Below, piece after piece: positions 38,252 through 47,844 of a stretch of DNA of 64,000 nucleotides. The DNA is from Paracoccus aerius. GTDB lineage: Bacteria > Pseudomonadota > Alphaproteobacteria > Rhodobacterales > Rhodobacteraceae. A model generated the notes under the pieces. The model did no database searches. It saw only the letters and a program-made list of their open reading frames with translations, and had not been told where the DNA came from. The stretch covers positions 1 through 64,000 of the forward strand of contig NZ_BNCL01000001.1 of assembly GCF_014656455.1 (NCBI RefSeq), written 5' to 3'. The position numbers and the translations under genes were made by a program. Every line of letters begins with the position of its first letter. Positions within the stretch are counted from its first letter, which is position 1.

Positions 38252-38671
38252 ATGGATCATCGTGCCCTTCAGTTGGAGCAGGCCCTGCGGGATGCCGGAG
38301 TGCGGGTGACGCGCCAGCGCGCAGCCCTGCTGCGGGTGATCGCCGGCAGCGAGGATCATCCCGACGCGGCGGAACTGCATCGCCGGGCCGAGGCTGCGGG
38401 TGCCGGCGTGTCGCTGGCCACGGTGTATCGCACGCTGACCACGCTGCAGACCCAAGGCGTGATCGACAAGCTGGAGTTTCAGGGCGAGCCTGCCCGGTGG
38501 GAGGCGGCGGATCAGCGCCACCACGACCACATGATCGACGTGGACACGGGCGAGGTGGTCGAGTTCATCAACGACCGGATCGAGCGGTTGCAGGCCGAGA
38601 TCGCGGCCGAGATGGGATACGAGATCGTCCACCATCGGCTGGAACTGTATGTGCGGCGGCGGGGCGCCTGA
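38252..38671 (+). CDS. Fur-family metal-dependent regulator (Fur/Mur-like)
   Basis: 139 aa from the ATG at 38252, behind AAGG; a GTG six codons upstream is weaker. Winged-helix N-terminus (RVTRQRAALLRVI, ATVYRTLTTLQTQGVIDKLEF) and metal-site segment HHDHMIDVDTGEVVEF characteristic of Fur and its manganese-sensing relative Mur. The divergent position against a Mn-type transporter favours Mur. It lacks the CxxC pairs common in Zur/PerR. Confidence 0.85.
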   Translation: MDHRALQLEQALRDAGVRVTRQRAALLRVIAGSEDHPDAAELHRRAEAAGAGVSLATVYRTLTTLQTQGVIDKLEFQGEPARWEAADQRHHDHMIDVDTGEVVEFINDRIERLQAEIAAEMGYEIVHHRLELYVRRRGA

Positions 38672-38677
38672 CCCGCA

Positions 38678-39034
38678 ATGCAGGTCTTTGACAAGATCAT
38701 CTCGGATCGCGGATCGCGCTATGCCGTGGCCGGCGGGCCTGCCGCGACGCGGGCCGAGGCGGCGGCGCTGCTGGCCGGATTGAAGCGCAACAAGCGGTTT
38801 GCGAAGGCCACCCACAACAGCTGGGCCGCGATCCTGTCGGGCGAGCCGGTCAAGGACGACGATGGCGAGGCAGGCGCCGGCGCGCTGATCCTGCAGATGC
38901 TGGAGCGTGCAGGGCTGCACGACCACGTGGTGGTCGTGACCCGCTGGTATGGCGGCAAGCAACTGGGCGGCGACCGCTTCCGCCATGTGGCGGATGCGGT
39001 CAGGCTTTACCTGCGCGAAACCGGGCTGGGCTAG
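38678..39034 (+). CDS. IMPACT/YigZ-type (UPF0029) domain protein, short form
   Basis: 118 aa. Shows the UPF0029 core: SRYAVAGGPAATRAEA, THNSWAAIL, DDDGEAGAGALILQML and VVVTRWYGGKQLGGDRFRH. Only the N-terminal domain is present; longer YigZ proteins add a DUF1949 domain. It follows the Fur-family gene by 6 bp, so co-transcription is likely. The convergent oxidoreductase stop overlaps its stop codon. Confidence 0.82.
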   Translation: MQVFDKIISDRGSRYAVAGGPAATRAEAAALLAGLKRNKRFAKATHNSWAAILSGEPVKDDDGEAGAGALILQMLERAGLHDHVVVVTRWYGGKQLGGDRFRHVADAVRLYLRETGLG

Positions 39035-40050
39035 CGCCAGCCAAGCGCCGGGGCCACGTGGCGCAGGATGTTGTCGAGGACGTGGACGTTGTAATCGACG
39101 CCCAGCATGTTCGGCACCGTCAGCAGCAAGGTGTCGGCCTCGGCAATGGCCTCGTCCTCGCGCAACTGCTCGATCAGGCGGTCGGGTTCGTCGGCATAGC
39201 TGCGGCCGAAGACGGCGCGATAATTGTCGATGTTGCCGATCTGGTCGCTGTCCTTGCCGCCGCGCCCGAAGAAGCGGCGGTCCATGTCCGAGGTCAGCGC
39301 GAAGATCGACCGGCTGACGGACACGCGCGGCGCGTGGGAGTGCCCCGCCGCCGCCCATGCCTCCCGATAGGTCCGGATCTGGCGGGCCTGCTGGACGTGG
39401 AACGGCTCGCCCGTTTCGTCCACCTTCAGGGTCGAGCTTTGCAGGTTCATGCCCATCTGCGCCGCCCATTCCGCCGTGCCATTCGAGGCCGAACCCCACC
39501 AGATGCGGTTGCGCAGCCCTTCGGAATGGGGTTCCAGCCGCAACAGGCCCGGCGGGTTCGGGAACATCGGGCGTGGGTTCGGGCGGGCGAAGCCCCGGCC
39601 TTCAAGCTGCTGCAGGAAGACCTCGGTATGGCGGCGGGCCATGTCCTGGTCGCTCTCTCCCTCGGCCGGTTGATAGCCGAAATAGCGCCAGCCATCGACG
39701 ACCTGCTCTGGGCTGCCCCGGCTGATGCCCAATTGGAGGCGCCCGCCCGAGATCAGGTCGGCCGCGCCCGCATCCTCGACCATATACAGGGGGTTTTCAT
39801 AGCGCATGTCGATGACGCCGGTGCCGATCTCGATCCGGCTGGTCCTTGCGCCGACGGCGGCCAGCAGCGGGAAGGGCGAGGCAAGCTGGCGAGCGAAGTG
39901 ATGGACGCGGAAATAGGCGCCATCCGCGCCCAGTTCCTCGGCAGCTACGGCCAGGTCGATGGATTGCAGCAGCACGTCCTGCGCCGTGCGGACCTGAGAC
40001 CCCGGTTCCGGCGACCAGTGGCCGAAGGACAGAAAGCCGATCTTCTTCAT
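39031..40050 (-). CDS. LLM-class (luciferase-like) flavin-dependent oxidoreductase
   Basis: 339 aa. TIM-barrel luciferase-like fold: MKKIGFLSFGHW, AEELGADGAYFRVHHFARQLASPFPLLAAVGARTSRIEIGTGV, RLQLGISRGSPEQVVDG and a C-terminal DEAIAEADTLLLTVPNMLGVDYN. The family uses FMN or F420 to oxidise diverse substrates; which one is unknown. Stop codons of this gene and the IMPACT gene overlap by 3-4 bp in a convergent arrangement. Confidence 0.85.
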   Translation of the reverse strand: MKKIGFLSFGHWSPEPGSQVRTAQDVLLQSIDLAVAAEELGADGAYFRVHHFARQLASPFPLLAAVGARTSRIEIGTGVIDMRYENPLYMVEDAGAADLISGGRLQLGISRGSPEQVVDGWRYFGYQPAEGESDQDMARRHTEVFLQQLEGRGFARPNPRPMFPNPPGLLRLEPHSEGLRNRIWWGSASNGTAEWAAQMGMNLQSSTLKVDETGEPFHVQQARQIRTYREAWAAAGHSHAPRVSVSRSIFALTSDMDRRFFGRGGKDSDQIGNIDNYRAVFGRSYADEPDRLIEQLREDEAIAEADTLLLTVPNMLGVDYNVHVLDNILRHVAPALGWR

Positions 40051-40160
40051 GGTTATCCCTTTGCTGCGCCAGACGCGTTGCAGGGGACATAGGGTCTTGC
40101 CGCACCGTCAGGCAAGGATCGCCCGCGCGCAGGCCCTGTGCGCGGACAAACAGCGGGGGC

Positions 40161-41033
40161 TTATTTCCAGCGGCGATGCACCCAGAACCACTGATCCATG
40201 TGGCGGCGCACAAGCATTTCCAGGTCGTCGTTCAGCGCCTGCATCATCGTGGCCGGATCGCTGTGTTTGACGGGCTCGCCCACATGGACACGGAAGCGCA
40301 GCCCGTCAGGGCAACGGATGCCGTGGACCGGCACCAAAGCCGCATCATAGCGTATCGCCAGTTCGGCTGGCGTCAGGACGGTGCGGCTGGGCAGGTCGAA
40401 GAAGCGCAGTTCCGGCGCGTGGCGGTCATACTGGTCAAAGCCAAGCGCCAGCCACCCGCCGCCCTTCAGGAAACGCAGCATCGAGGTCAGGCCCGACCGG
40501 CCGCGCGGGAACAGTGGTTCCGCGATGGCGGTAATGGCGGGGATGTAGTGGCGGTTGAAGGCTTCGTTGTTCATCGGGCGGTAAAGGGCGCCGACGGGCC
40601 AGCCGCGTGCGGCAAGTGCGGTGCGCATGGCGTCGTAGTTGCCGAAATGCGCGCAGGCGATGATGACCGGGCGGTGGGCGCCGAAGGCGGCTTCCAGGGC
40701 TGGCAGGCCGGGGCCTTCCAGCGGATCGGCGTCGCGGATGCGGCTGGTGAACTCCTCGCCCGAATAGATCTCGGCCACGGATCGGCCCGCATTGTTGGGG
40801 ACGGCGCGGGTCAGGGCCTTCACCTCGTCCGCCGTCAGGTCGGGCCGGGCCAGGGCCAGGTTTTCACGGATCCGCCGCCGCCAGCCGGCCAACGGACCAA
40901 GGACGTGGCCGAACAGCCAGCCCACTGCCGGGATGCGCCTTTCATAGGGCAGCAGCCGCGCAAGGCCGATGACCGAAAGGAAGGCCGCATTGGCGATGCG
41001 ATCGGACAGGGGCGGGGTATCAGGTTGGCTCAT
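40161..41033 (-). CDS. Lysophospholipid/lipid A acyltransferase family protein (LpxL/HtrB-like)
   Basis: 290 aa. Contains the acyltransferase HX4D motif as AHFGNYD (His129...Asp134), followed by GALYRPMNN and RFLKGGGWLALGFDQYDR, typical of LpxL/LpxM late lipid A acyltransferases. An N-terminal hydrophobic segment (AAFLSVIGLARLLPY) would associate it with the inner membrane. Its start overlaps the stop of the EamA gene (TGATG). Confidence 0.85.
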   Translation of the reverse strand: MSQPDTPPLSDRIANAAFLSVIGLARLLPYERRIPAVGWLFGHVLGPLAGWRRRIRENLALARPDLTADEVKALTRAVPNNAGRSVAEIYSGEEFTSRIRDADPLEGPGLPALEAAFGAHRPVIIACAHFGNYDAMRTALAARGWPVGALYRPMNNEAFNRHYIPAITAIAEPLFPRGRSGLTSMLRFLKGGGWLALGFDQYDRHAPELRFFDLPSRTVLTPAELAIRYDAALVPVHGIRCPDGLRFRVHVGEPVKHSDPATMMQALNDDLEMLVRRHMDQWFWVHRRWK

Positions 41034-41920
41034 CAGGTCCTTCGGGCCGCGCGGGCTTCTCGGGACCAGACGTAAAGCCCCGCAGCCACGATAAGCGCAG
41101 CGCCCGCGACCGTAAACAGATCAGGCAGCTGGCCGAAGAGCAGCCAGCCCCACAAGCCCGCCCAGATCAGCCCGGTATAGCCGAAGGGCGCCAGCACCCC
41201 CGCCTCGGCCACCGAAAAGGCGCGGACCAGCAGATACTGGCTCAGCGTGCCGAAGACGCCCAGCAGCGCAAAGGCCCACAGATCGCCAGGGGCGATCGGC
41301 TGCCAGAAGAACGGCACCACGGCCGAAGTCAGGACCGTTCCCACCACCGCCGACCACATGACCGAAGTCGCGACCGAATCCGACCGCGCCATCCGCGTCA
41401 GCAGCGCGCCTGCGGCATAGGTGAAGGCCCCGGCCAACGGCAAAAGCGCGGCTGGCTGGAAGACACCGAGGCCAGGCCGTATGATGATCAGCGCGCCGAT
41501 CAGCGCGACGCCGATACCCGCCAGCCGGCGCGGGCCGATCGGTTCCCCGAGGAACAGCGCGGCGCCAAGGGTGATGAGGACGGGGTTCAGGTCCATGATC
41601 GCGGTTGCCTCGGCCAGCCCGATCACTTGAAGCGAGGTGAAGAACAGCCCCACCGACGCCAGTTGCATCAAGGCCCGCGCGAACTGCAGGCCGGGGCGGC
41701 GGGTGCGCAGCAGCGGGAACATCCCGCCCCGGAAGATCAGCGCGAAGATCGCCAGGTTGCCGACGAACCGCGCCCAGACGACCTGCGCAGGGTGATAGGT
41801 CTGCGTCAGGTGCTTGGCCGTGGCGTCCATCATCGTGAAGCCCAGGATCGCGGCCAGCAGCAGCATGATGCCTGCCGTCTGGGCATTGGCCGGCGGGCGC
41901 AAGGCTGTCTGGTCGGTCAT
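41033..41920 (-). CDS. DMT-superfamily (EamA) transporter
   Basis: 295 aa from the ATG at 41920. About ten membrane segments arranged as two EamA repeats (AGIMLLLAAILGFTMMDATAK ... and LLPLAGAFTYAAGALLTRMA ...), with the conserved DLNPVLITLGAALFLGEP and GYTGLIWAGLWGWLLFGQLPD motifs. EamA proteins export metabolites, often amino acids. Substrate unknown. Translationally coupled to the acyltransferase. Confidence 0.9.
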   Translation of the reverse strand: MTDQTALRPPANAQTAGIMLLLAAILGFTMMDATAKHLTQTYHPAQVVWARFVGNLAIFALIFRGGMFPLLRTRRPGLQFARALMQLASVGLFFTSLQVIGLAEATAIMDLNPVLITLGAALFLGEPIGPRRLAGIGVALIGALIIIRPGLGVFQPAALLPLAGAFTYAAGALLTRMARSDSVATSVMWSAVVGTVLTSAVVPFFWQPIAPGDLWAFALLGVFGTLSQYLLVRAFSVAEAGVLAPFGYTGLIWAGLWGWLLFGQLPDLFTVAGAALIVAAGLYVWSREARAARRT

Positions 41921-41984
41921 CTGCTTCCCCGCATTCGCGTTCCCGCAACCTCTAGTGGCAGGATCGACCGGGGCCAAGCCCCCC

Positions 41985-42926
41985 TCAGCCCTTCCGGGCC
42001 AGCGGGTGATGCGTCAGGACGAGGTCGCGCATCCGGTCGTCAAGCACATGGGTATAGATCTCGGTCGTGCCCAGGTCGGCATGACCCAGCAGCGTCTGGA
42101 TGGAGCGCAGGTCGGCGCCGCCTTCCAGCAGATGCGTGGCAAAGGCATGGCGGATGACATGGGGCGTCACGCGTGACGGGGCTACACCGGCCGCGACCGC
42201 CATGTCGTTCAGAAGCCGGCCAAAGGTCTGGCGCGGCATGTGGCCCGCAGCGCCCGGCGCGGGAAACAGCCACCGCGCACCCTTGCCGGCGACCAGGCGG
42301 CCAAGCGCGCTGTCCTTGTGCGCGGTGTCGCGGATCGCCAGCCAGTCGGACAGTGCGCGGCGCGCGGGCGGCGTCAGGGGAACCATGCGTTCCTTGTCGC
42401 CCTTGCCCCGGATCAGCAGCACGCGCGGGTCGCCCCGGCAGGCGGCCGCAGGCAGCGAGACCAGTTCGCTGACACGCATTCCCGTGGCGTAAAGCAGCTC
42501 GATCAGGCAAAGGTTGCGGGCCCGGTCCGCATCCGTCCGGCCGATCATGGAAGCCGAGGCCAGCAGCGCGTCGATCTCGGCCTGGTCCAGGGTCTTGGGC
42601 AGGCGCTTGGACCGGCCCGGCCCGCTGATGCGGATCGCCGGGTCATTGTCGCGCCACCCTTCCTCGAGCGCAAAGCGCGTGAACTGCCGGATCGAGGACA
42701 GCCGCCGCGCCCGCGTCGCCCGCGACAGGCCCTGCGCGTCGCAATGGGCCAGGTAATCCTCGACCAGTTCGCGCGTCAGGTCTGCCAGGGCCAGCCTGCG
42801 CCCGGACAGCCAGTCCGACAGGTCGCGCAGGTCGCGGCCATAGGCAAGCACGGTGTTGCGGGCGGACCCGGATTCGGCGGCCTTTGCATCCAGAAAGGCC
42901 GATATGGCACGGTGATCCGCGATCAC
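41985..42926 (-). CDS. xerD: Site-specific tyrosine recombinase XerD
   Basis: 313 aa. Resolves chromosome dimers at dif with XerC. SAM-like N-terminal core (ISAFLDAKAAESGSARNTVLAYGRDL) and catalytic residues Arg151, Lys175, His256, Arg259, His282 and Tyr291 are all present. The GTG start overlaps the stop of the preceding exported-protein gene (GTGA). Confidence 0.92.
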   Translation of the reverse strand: MIADHRAISAFLDAKAAESGSARNTVLAYGRDLRDLSDWLSGRRLALADLTRELVEDYLAHCDAQGLSRATRARRLSSIRQFTRFALEEGWRDNDPAIRISGPGRSKRLPKTLDQAEIDALLASASMIGRTDADRARNLCLIELLYATGMRVSELVSLPAAACRGDPRVLLIRGKGDKERMVPLTPPARRALSDWLAIRDTAHKDSALGRLVAGKGARWLFPAPGAAGHMPRQTFGRLLNDMAVAAGVAPSRVTPHVIRHAFATHLLEGGADLRSIQTLLGHADLGTTEIYTHVLDDRMRDLVLTHHPLARKG

Positions 42927-44377
42927 GGCTCCGCCCGCATCACCGGCAGCAGCGAAAGCTGCGCGGCGGCCAGGTCGGCCTCGGCCGTCAGGCCAAGCGC
43001 GCGCAGCATGGCAAGACCGCGTCCGGCGCGGGGCAGGTCGCCGTCAAGGCCCGCGTCTATATCGGCCATCGCGGTCAACAGCGCCTCGCCCTGCTGGGTG
43101 GCGGGGGCTTCGACCGGATCGGCCTTCAGGGCGGGGTCCAGCTTCAGCGGCGTGGGCGTTGGCAGGCCCTGCCACTGGCGCAGCCATGTCGTGATCTCGC
43201 CCGACCGGCCTTCGCCGGTTTGCGTCAGGTCGGCGGCCACCATTGCGGCCAGAACATCGGCCATGCCGGCACCCCGGAACTGGTCGAAAGCATGGGGCAG
43301 GGCGGGCGAGGGGTCACCGCCGGCAAGGGCCGCTTCGAGGGTCCGCATAGCGCCCGCGCGTTCCCAGACCCCGCCCGAGGCCGCAGGCTTCTGCTCGCTG
43401 TAAAGCGCGCGCAGCGTGGCAGGGGGAAGGGCGCCGGCCCTTGCCAGCCGCTCGGCCGCTTCCAGACGGGCCTTCCAGCCGTTGTTGGGCCGCAGGTCGG
43501 AATGGGCGAAGGCGATGGGCAGCGACGCGGTGGGCAGCGGCTGGCCGATCGCCTCGTGGATGCGGAAGTCCAGCGGCGTCATGCGGTCCGCGGCGGGCAG
43601 CATCTGGTCGCTGTCCACATAAGCGTCGTCCAGGAAATGCGTCAGCAGCACTGCCTGGTGCTGGTCCAGCAAGCCCAGGCTTTCGGCCCCGTGCAGGCTG
43701 ATTGCCGCTGCCGCCCAGTCCCCCGTCTGCGCCAGGCAGAAGATGCGCGCGGCAAAGCTGGGCGCGATGCCGGGCGTGTTGTTCATGATGTCGCAGGCCC
43801 GCCCCTCGTCGCCTTCCAGCAGGGCGATGTCGAACAGGCGGCGAAAGATCTCGGGGTTGCTGGGGCCTGCCGTGGTCAGCAGCGCTTGTGCCCGGTCCAC
43901 CGCGCCCCCATCCAGCAGCCGGTCGGCCCGGGCCAGGAACAGCTGTCCTTGCGGCGCACCGCTGGCGGGCGGGCGAAGCTGCGTGGTCAGGACGCGGTCC
44001 AGCAACGCGTTCATCGCGGGCAGGCGTGCCGGGGTCCGCAGGATCAGGTCGGCCAGGGTGGCGCTGTCGCTGCCTTCCCACAGGCTGGCGGGCAGGCCTG
44101 CCTTGCGCGGCGTCACCAGCCCGACCGAGTCGGGGTTGCCGTTGCCCAGTCTCGTCACCTGGACGGAACCCACCTCTCCGCTTTCCGCGACGGGCTTGGG
44201 CCCTGCGCCAGGAACGCCGGGGGGCGGCTTGTCGCCGGGCCGCCAGGCAGAGCTTTCGCGGTCGGGCCCCCGAACGCTGCCCGACAGCCAGTCGCTGGCC
44301 GACAGCGGCTGTTGGGCCTGGGCGGGCAGGCCCAGGGCAAGCGCGACGGCAACGGAAAGCAGGCGCGGGGCGATCAC
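42923..44377 (-). CDS. Exported protein of unknown function
   Basis: 484 aa from the GTG at 44377. Signal peptide (MIAPRLLSVAVALALGLPAQAQ), then an Ala/Leu-rich helical protein with repeated short helices (ADRLLDGGAVDRAQALLTT, RRLFDIALLEGDEGRACDIM), reminiscent of tetratricopeptide-like solenoids. I do not recognise the family. GTGA overlaps link it both to the small membrane protein before it and to xerD after it, so these three genes are probably one translational unit. Confidence 0.75.
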   Translation of the reverse strand: MIAPRLLSVAVALALGLPAQAQQPLSASDWLSGSVRGPDRESSAWRPGDKPPPGVPGAGPKPVAESGEVGSVQVTRLGNGNPDSVGLVTPRKAGLPASLWEGSDSATLADLILRTPARLPAMNALLDRVLTTQLRPPASGAPQGQLFLARADRLLDGGAVDRAQALLTTAGPSNPEIFRRLFDIALLEGDEGRACDIMNNTPGIAPSFAARIFCLAQTGDWAAAAISLHGAESLGLLDQHQAVLLTHFLDDAYVDSDQMLPAADRMTPLDFRIHEAIGQPLPTASLPIAFAHSDLRPNNGWKARLEAAERLARAGALPPATLRALYSEQKPAASGGVWERAGAMRTLEAALAGGDPSPALPHAFDQFRGAGMADVLAAMVAADLTQTGEGRSGEITTWLRQWQGLPTPTPLKLDPALKADPVEAPATQQGEALLTAMADIDAGLDGDLPRAGRGLAMLRALGLTAEADLAAAQLSLLPVMRAEP

Positions 44378-44565
44378 TGGGCCTCGGCCTGGGCTTCGGC
44401 GGCCTCGGCGGGTGTGGCCGGGGCGGGTTCGGCGGGCGCGGGCGTGCCACTGACGGGGCTGCGCACCTCGGACCGGACAGGCTGCATGTCGCCGAAATAG
44501 GCATAGCCCGCCAAGCCGATCAAAGCCGCCAGAATCAGCACCACCAGAACCTTGAGCAGCCGCAT
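44374..44565 (-). CDS. 63-aa membrane-anchored protein with Ala/Pro/Glu-rich tail
   Basis: Starts MRLLKVLVVLILAALIGLAGYAYFGD, one membrane helix, followed by a low-complexity Ala/Pro/Glu tail (APAEPAPATPAEAAEAQAEA). It overlaps the next gene by 4 bp. No function is apparent; it could be a small anchor for the downstream exported protein. Divergent from aroK across 124 bp. Confidence 0.75.
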   Translation of the reverse strand: MRLLKVLVVLILAALIGLAGYAYFGDMQPVRSEVRSPVSGTPAPAEPAPATPAEAAEAQAEAQ

Positions 44566-44689
44566 CGAATCGCCTCGTTTTCTTCGTTGTTCGTGTCGTT
44601 CGGCCGGTCTTTCGCCGGCCTGGCCGGAATATATATGGCATTTTCCGAAAGATCACGCCATTCAGTCGGCCACAAATCGGGGGACGGAC

Positions 44690-45241
44690 ATGCGGCAGCG
44701 CCTGCGGCGCCATATCGTGCTGATCGGAATGATGGGGGCGGGCAAGACCGCGCTTGGGTCGGAACTGGCCCGCCGCCTTCATGTCCCCTTCACCGATTCG
44801 GATGTCGAGATCGAGACAGCGGCCGCCATGTCCATTTCCGAGATCTTCGCCCGCGACGGCGAGGCCTTCTTCCGCGACCGCGAGGCGCAGGTGATCGCGC
44901 GCATCCTCAAGGATACGCCGCGCGTCATCTCGACCGGCGGGGGGGCCTGGATGCAGGACCGCAACCGCGCGGCGATCAGGGCGTCCGGCCTGTCGGTCTG
45001 GCTGGATTGCGATCAGGAAACGCTGTGGCATCGTGTCCGGCAGCGCAGCACCCGGCCCCTGCTGAAGACCGCCGACCCCAAGGGCACGCTGGCCCGCCTT
45101 CTGTCGGAACGGAACCCGACCTATGCCACGGCCGAATTGGCATTCCCCGCCCGCGCGGGCGACAGCGTCGATGCAGCCACCACCCGCCTTCTGGCCGCCA
45201 TCCGCGCGGCCGACCCCCAGCTTGTGATCGAGACGCCATGA
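44690..45241 (+). CDS. aroK: Shikimate kinase
   Basis: 183 aa from the ATG at 44690; an open frame 46 codons longer is not protein-like. Phosphorylates shikimate at O3. Walker A GMMGAGKT (13-20), DSDVEIE substrate motif, GGGAW (STGGGAWM) and the lid RSTRPLL are present. Its stop overlaps the aroB start (ATGA), the usual aroKB arrangement. Confidence 0.95.
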   Translation: MRQRLRRHIVLIGMMGAGKTALGSELARRLHVPFTDSDVEIETAAAMSISEIFARDGEAFFRDREAQVIARILKDTPRVISTGGGAWMQDRNRAAIRASGLSVWLDCDQETLWHRVRQRSTRPLLKTADPKGTLARLLSERNPTYATAELAFPARAGDSVDAATTRLLAAIRAADPQLVIETP

Positions 45242-46353
45242 CCAGCCAAGCCGACCCCGTCACCGTCCATGTTCCCCTGGGCGATCGCGCCTATGACGTG
45301 CGCATCGGCCCTGGCCTGATCGATCGGGCAGGGACCGAGATCGCGCCCCTGCTTCACCGCTCGCGCCTGGCCATCGTGACCGATGACACCGTGGCGCGCC
45401 TGCACCTGCCCCGCCTGCAGGCGGCCCTGAAGGCCGAGGGTATTCAGTCCGAAGCCCTGGTCCTGCCGGCGGGCGAGGCCACGAAAAGCTGGCCCCACCT
45501 GACGCGCACGGTCGAATGGTTGCTGGAACAGCGCATTGAGCGGCGTGACGTCGTGGTGGCCCTTGGCGGCGGGGTGATCGGCGATCTGGTGGGGTTTGCA
45601 GCGGCGATCCTGCGCCGGGGCGTGCGCTTCGCGCAGATACCGACCACGCTTCTGGCGCAAGTGGACAGCAGCGTCGGCGGCAAGACCGGCATCAACAGCC
45701 CGCATGGAAAGAACCTGGTCGGCGCCTTCCACCAGCCTTCGCTGGTGCTGGCCGACATCGCGGTGCTGGACACGCTGAGCCCGCGCGACTTCCTGGCGGG
45801 TTACGGAGAGGTCGCAAAGTATGGGCTTCTTGGCGACGCGGATTTCTTCGAATGGCTGGAGGAAAACGCCCCCCGCCTGCGCGACGACATGGCGCTGCGC
45901 CAGCACGCCGTGGCCCATTCCGTCGCAATGAAGGCGGGGATCGTCACCCGAGACGAGACCGAACAGGGTGAACGGGCGCTTCTGAACCTGGGCCATACCT
46001 TCGGCCACGCGCTCGAATCGGCGACCGGTTATTCCGACCGGCTGCTGCATGGCGAAGGCGTGGCGATCGGCTGCGCGCTTGCCTTCGACCTGTCTGCCCG
46101 CATGGGACTTTGCAGCCAAGAGGCGCCTTCGCGCGTGCTGGCGCATCTGCGTGACATGGGAATGCCTGCCGCGCTGCGCGATGTTCCGGGCGCCTTGCCG
46201 GACGATGCCGCGCTGATCGCGCTTATGGGGCAGGACAAGAAGGTGGTCGACGGCCGCCTGCGCTTCGTGCTCGCGCGCGGCATCGGAGAGGCTTTCGTCA
46301 GCGACGATGTGCAGGCCGGTATGCTGGCCGCCGTGCTGCGGGACGCCCGCTAG
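45238..46353 (+). CDS. aroB: 3-dehydroquinate synthase
   Basis: 371 aa. Cyclises DAHP to 3-dehydroquinate using NAD and a divalent metal. Key motifs: LPAGEATKSW, GGGVIGDLVGFAAAI, PTTLLAQVDSSVGGKTGIN, GYGEVAKYG, LNLGHTFGHALE and HGEGVAIG. Overlaps aroK by 4 bp. Confidence 0.97.
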   Translation: MTSQADPVTVHVPLGDRAYDVRIGPGLIDRAGTEIAPLLHRSRLAIVTDDTVARLHLPRLQAALKAEGIQSEALVLPAGEATKSWPHLTRTVEWLLEQRIERRDVVVALGGGVIGDLVGFAAAILRRGVRFAQIPTTLLAQVDSSVGGKTGINSPHGKNLVGAFHQPSLVLADIAVLDTLSPRDFLAGYGEVAKYGLLGDADFFEWLEENAPRLRDDMALRQHAVAHSVAMKAGIVTRDETEQGERALLNLGHTFGHALESATGYSDRLLHGEGVAIGCALAFDLSARMGLCSQEAPSRVLAHLRDMGMPAALRDVPGALPDDAALIALMGQDKKVVDGRLRFVLARGIGEAFVSDDVQAGMLAAVLRDAR

Positions 46354-46369
46354 GGCGCCCCACGACTGA

Positions 46370-46855
46370 TCAGAACGGGATTTCGTCGTCGTAGTCGCTG
46401 CGGCTGCCGCCGCCCTGGCTGCCGCCGCCCGAGGACGAACCGCCCCGTTCGTAATCGTCATAGCCGCCGCCGCTGTCGCGGCCGCCACCACCCGCGCCGC
46501 CTTCGCGGCCGTCCAGCATCTGCAGCGTGCCGTTGAAGCCGCGCAGCACGACTTCGGTCGTGTAGCGTTCCTGGCCGGACTGGTCCTGCCATTTGCGGGT
46601 TTCCAGCTGGCCTTCGACATAGACCTTGCTGCCCTTCTTCAGGAACCGCTCGACCACGTTGACCAGGCCCTCGGACATGATGGCGACGCTGTGCCATTCG
46701 GTCCGTTCCTTGCGCTCGCCCGTGTTGCGGTCCTTCCACTGTTCCGAGGTTGCGATCCGCAGGTTGGCGACCTTGCCGCCGTTCTGGAAGGTGCGGATTT
46801 CGGGGTCGCGGCCCAGATTGCCGATCAGGATGACCTTGTTGACGCTGCCTGCCAT
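46370..46855 (-). CDS. ssb: Single-stranded DNA-binding protein
   Basis: 161 aa from the ATG at 46855. N-terminal OB fold ([57 protein letters not shown]), a Gly/Ser/Asp-rich linker and the conserved acidic tip DDEIPF that binds replication and repair partners. It is 16 bp from the convergent aroB stop. Confidence 0.97.
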   Translation of the reverse strand: MAGSVNKVILIGNLGRDPEIRTFQNGGKVANLRIATSEQWKDRNTGERKERTEWHSVAIMSEGLVNVVERFLKKGSKVYVEGQLETRKWQDQSGQERYTTEVVLRGFNGTLQMLDGREGGAGGGGRDSGGGYDDYERGGSSSGGGSQGGGSRSDYDDEIPF

Positions 46856-47040
46856 GACGTTTTCCTGCAAATGTGTCTTTGACCAATGGTCTAGCAGGGT
46901 CCCCGGCGATGCAAAAGGGAATCTGCGCCGCCGGTGGGCGCTTTGCCGCCACGTGCGACCTGCCCGAAAAGCGAGACTGGCGACGGACAGGCTTTTCTGT
47001 ATAGTCCCGTCAAAACCCACAACAACGAGGGACAGGGAAA

Positions 47041-47670
47041 ATGAAGATCATCCCTACCATCAAGGCGGGTCTGTGCGCGATGGTGATCGCAGGCCTTGCA
47101 TTGCCTGCCGCGGCCGAAGGGCTTCGCCTGTCGGGCAGTTCGTCCAAATCGCGGGCCGAGCAGTTCGCCCGCCAGACCCGGCTGATGGATTCGCGCCTGG
47201 CCGGCCAGTATCAGCAATCGGCACGCCTGCGGCCAAATGCCCGCAGCGGCGGCGACAATTCGGTCGATATCCAGCTTTCCGCCAACATCCCCGCCTATCG
47301 CGGCAAGCGCAGCGACTTCATCCCCCACGCGCGAGAGGCCGCCCGCCGCTATGGCATCCCCGAGGATCTGTTCCTGCGCCTGGTTCAGCAGGAATCGGGC
47401 TGGAACCCCCGCGCCAGGTCTCACAAGGGCGCCACGGGCCTGGCACAGTTGATGCCGGGAACCGCCGCCAAGCTGGGGGTGAACCCGCATGACCCGGTGC
47501 AGAACCTGCATGGCGGCGCGCGCTATCTGCGGATGATGTACAACCAGTTCGGCAACTGGCGCCTTGCCCTTGCCGCCTATAATGCCGGGCCCGGTGCCGT
47601 GCAGAAATACAAGGGCATCCCGCCTTACCGCGAAACGCGAAACTATGTGCGGATCATCGCGGGGGGCTGA
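47041..47670 (+). CDS. Lytic transglycosylase (SLT domain)
   Basis: 209 aa. Signal peptide to about residue 25 (LALPAAA). SLT catalytic domain in the C-terminal half with Glu118 in [23 protein letters not shown] and [10 protein letters not shown]. Cleaves peptidoglycan glycan strands to anhydromuramyl products in the periplasm. Possible -10 TATAGT at 47000-47005 about 35 bp before the ATG. Confidence 0.9.
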   Translation: MKIIPTIKAGLCAMVIAGLALPAAAEGLRLSGSSSKSRAEQFARQTRLMDSRLAGQYQQSARLRPNARSGGDNSVDIQLSANIPAYRGKRSDFIPHAREAARRYGIPEDLFLRLVQQESGWNPRARSHKGATGLAQLMPGTAAKLGVNPHDPVQNLHGGARYLRMMYNQFGNWRLALAAYNAGPGAVQKYKGIPPYRETRNYVRIIAGG

Positions 47671-47844
47671 TCCAGCCCTCTGATCCCGGGCGGCGGCAGC
47701 CGCCTGGCTGGATGTCGGTAGCATTAACCAAACTTAAAGACAGCTTTTCTCTCCGCCGATCTAGTGGAAAACCCTACACATTTGCTGCCGAGTTGCACCT
47801 TTTTCGGGTGGATCGGCTTCACCTGTGAATAGTGCGGGGTTTTT

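Noticed and set aside
42926..45031. N-terminal extension of the 484-aa exported protein to 702 codons
   Set aside because: The extension is antisense to aroK and lacks coding character; the GTG at 44377 with a signal peptide and GTGA overlap is a better start.
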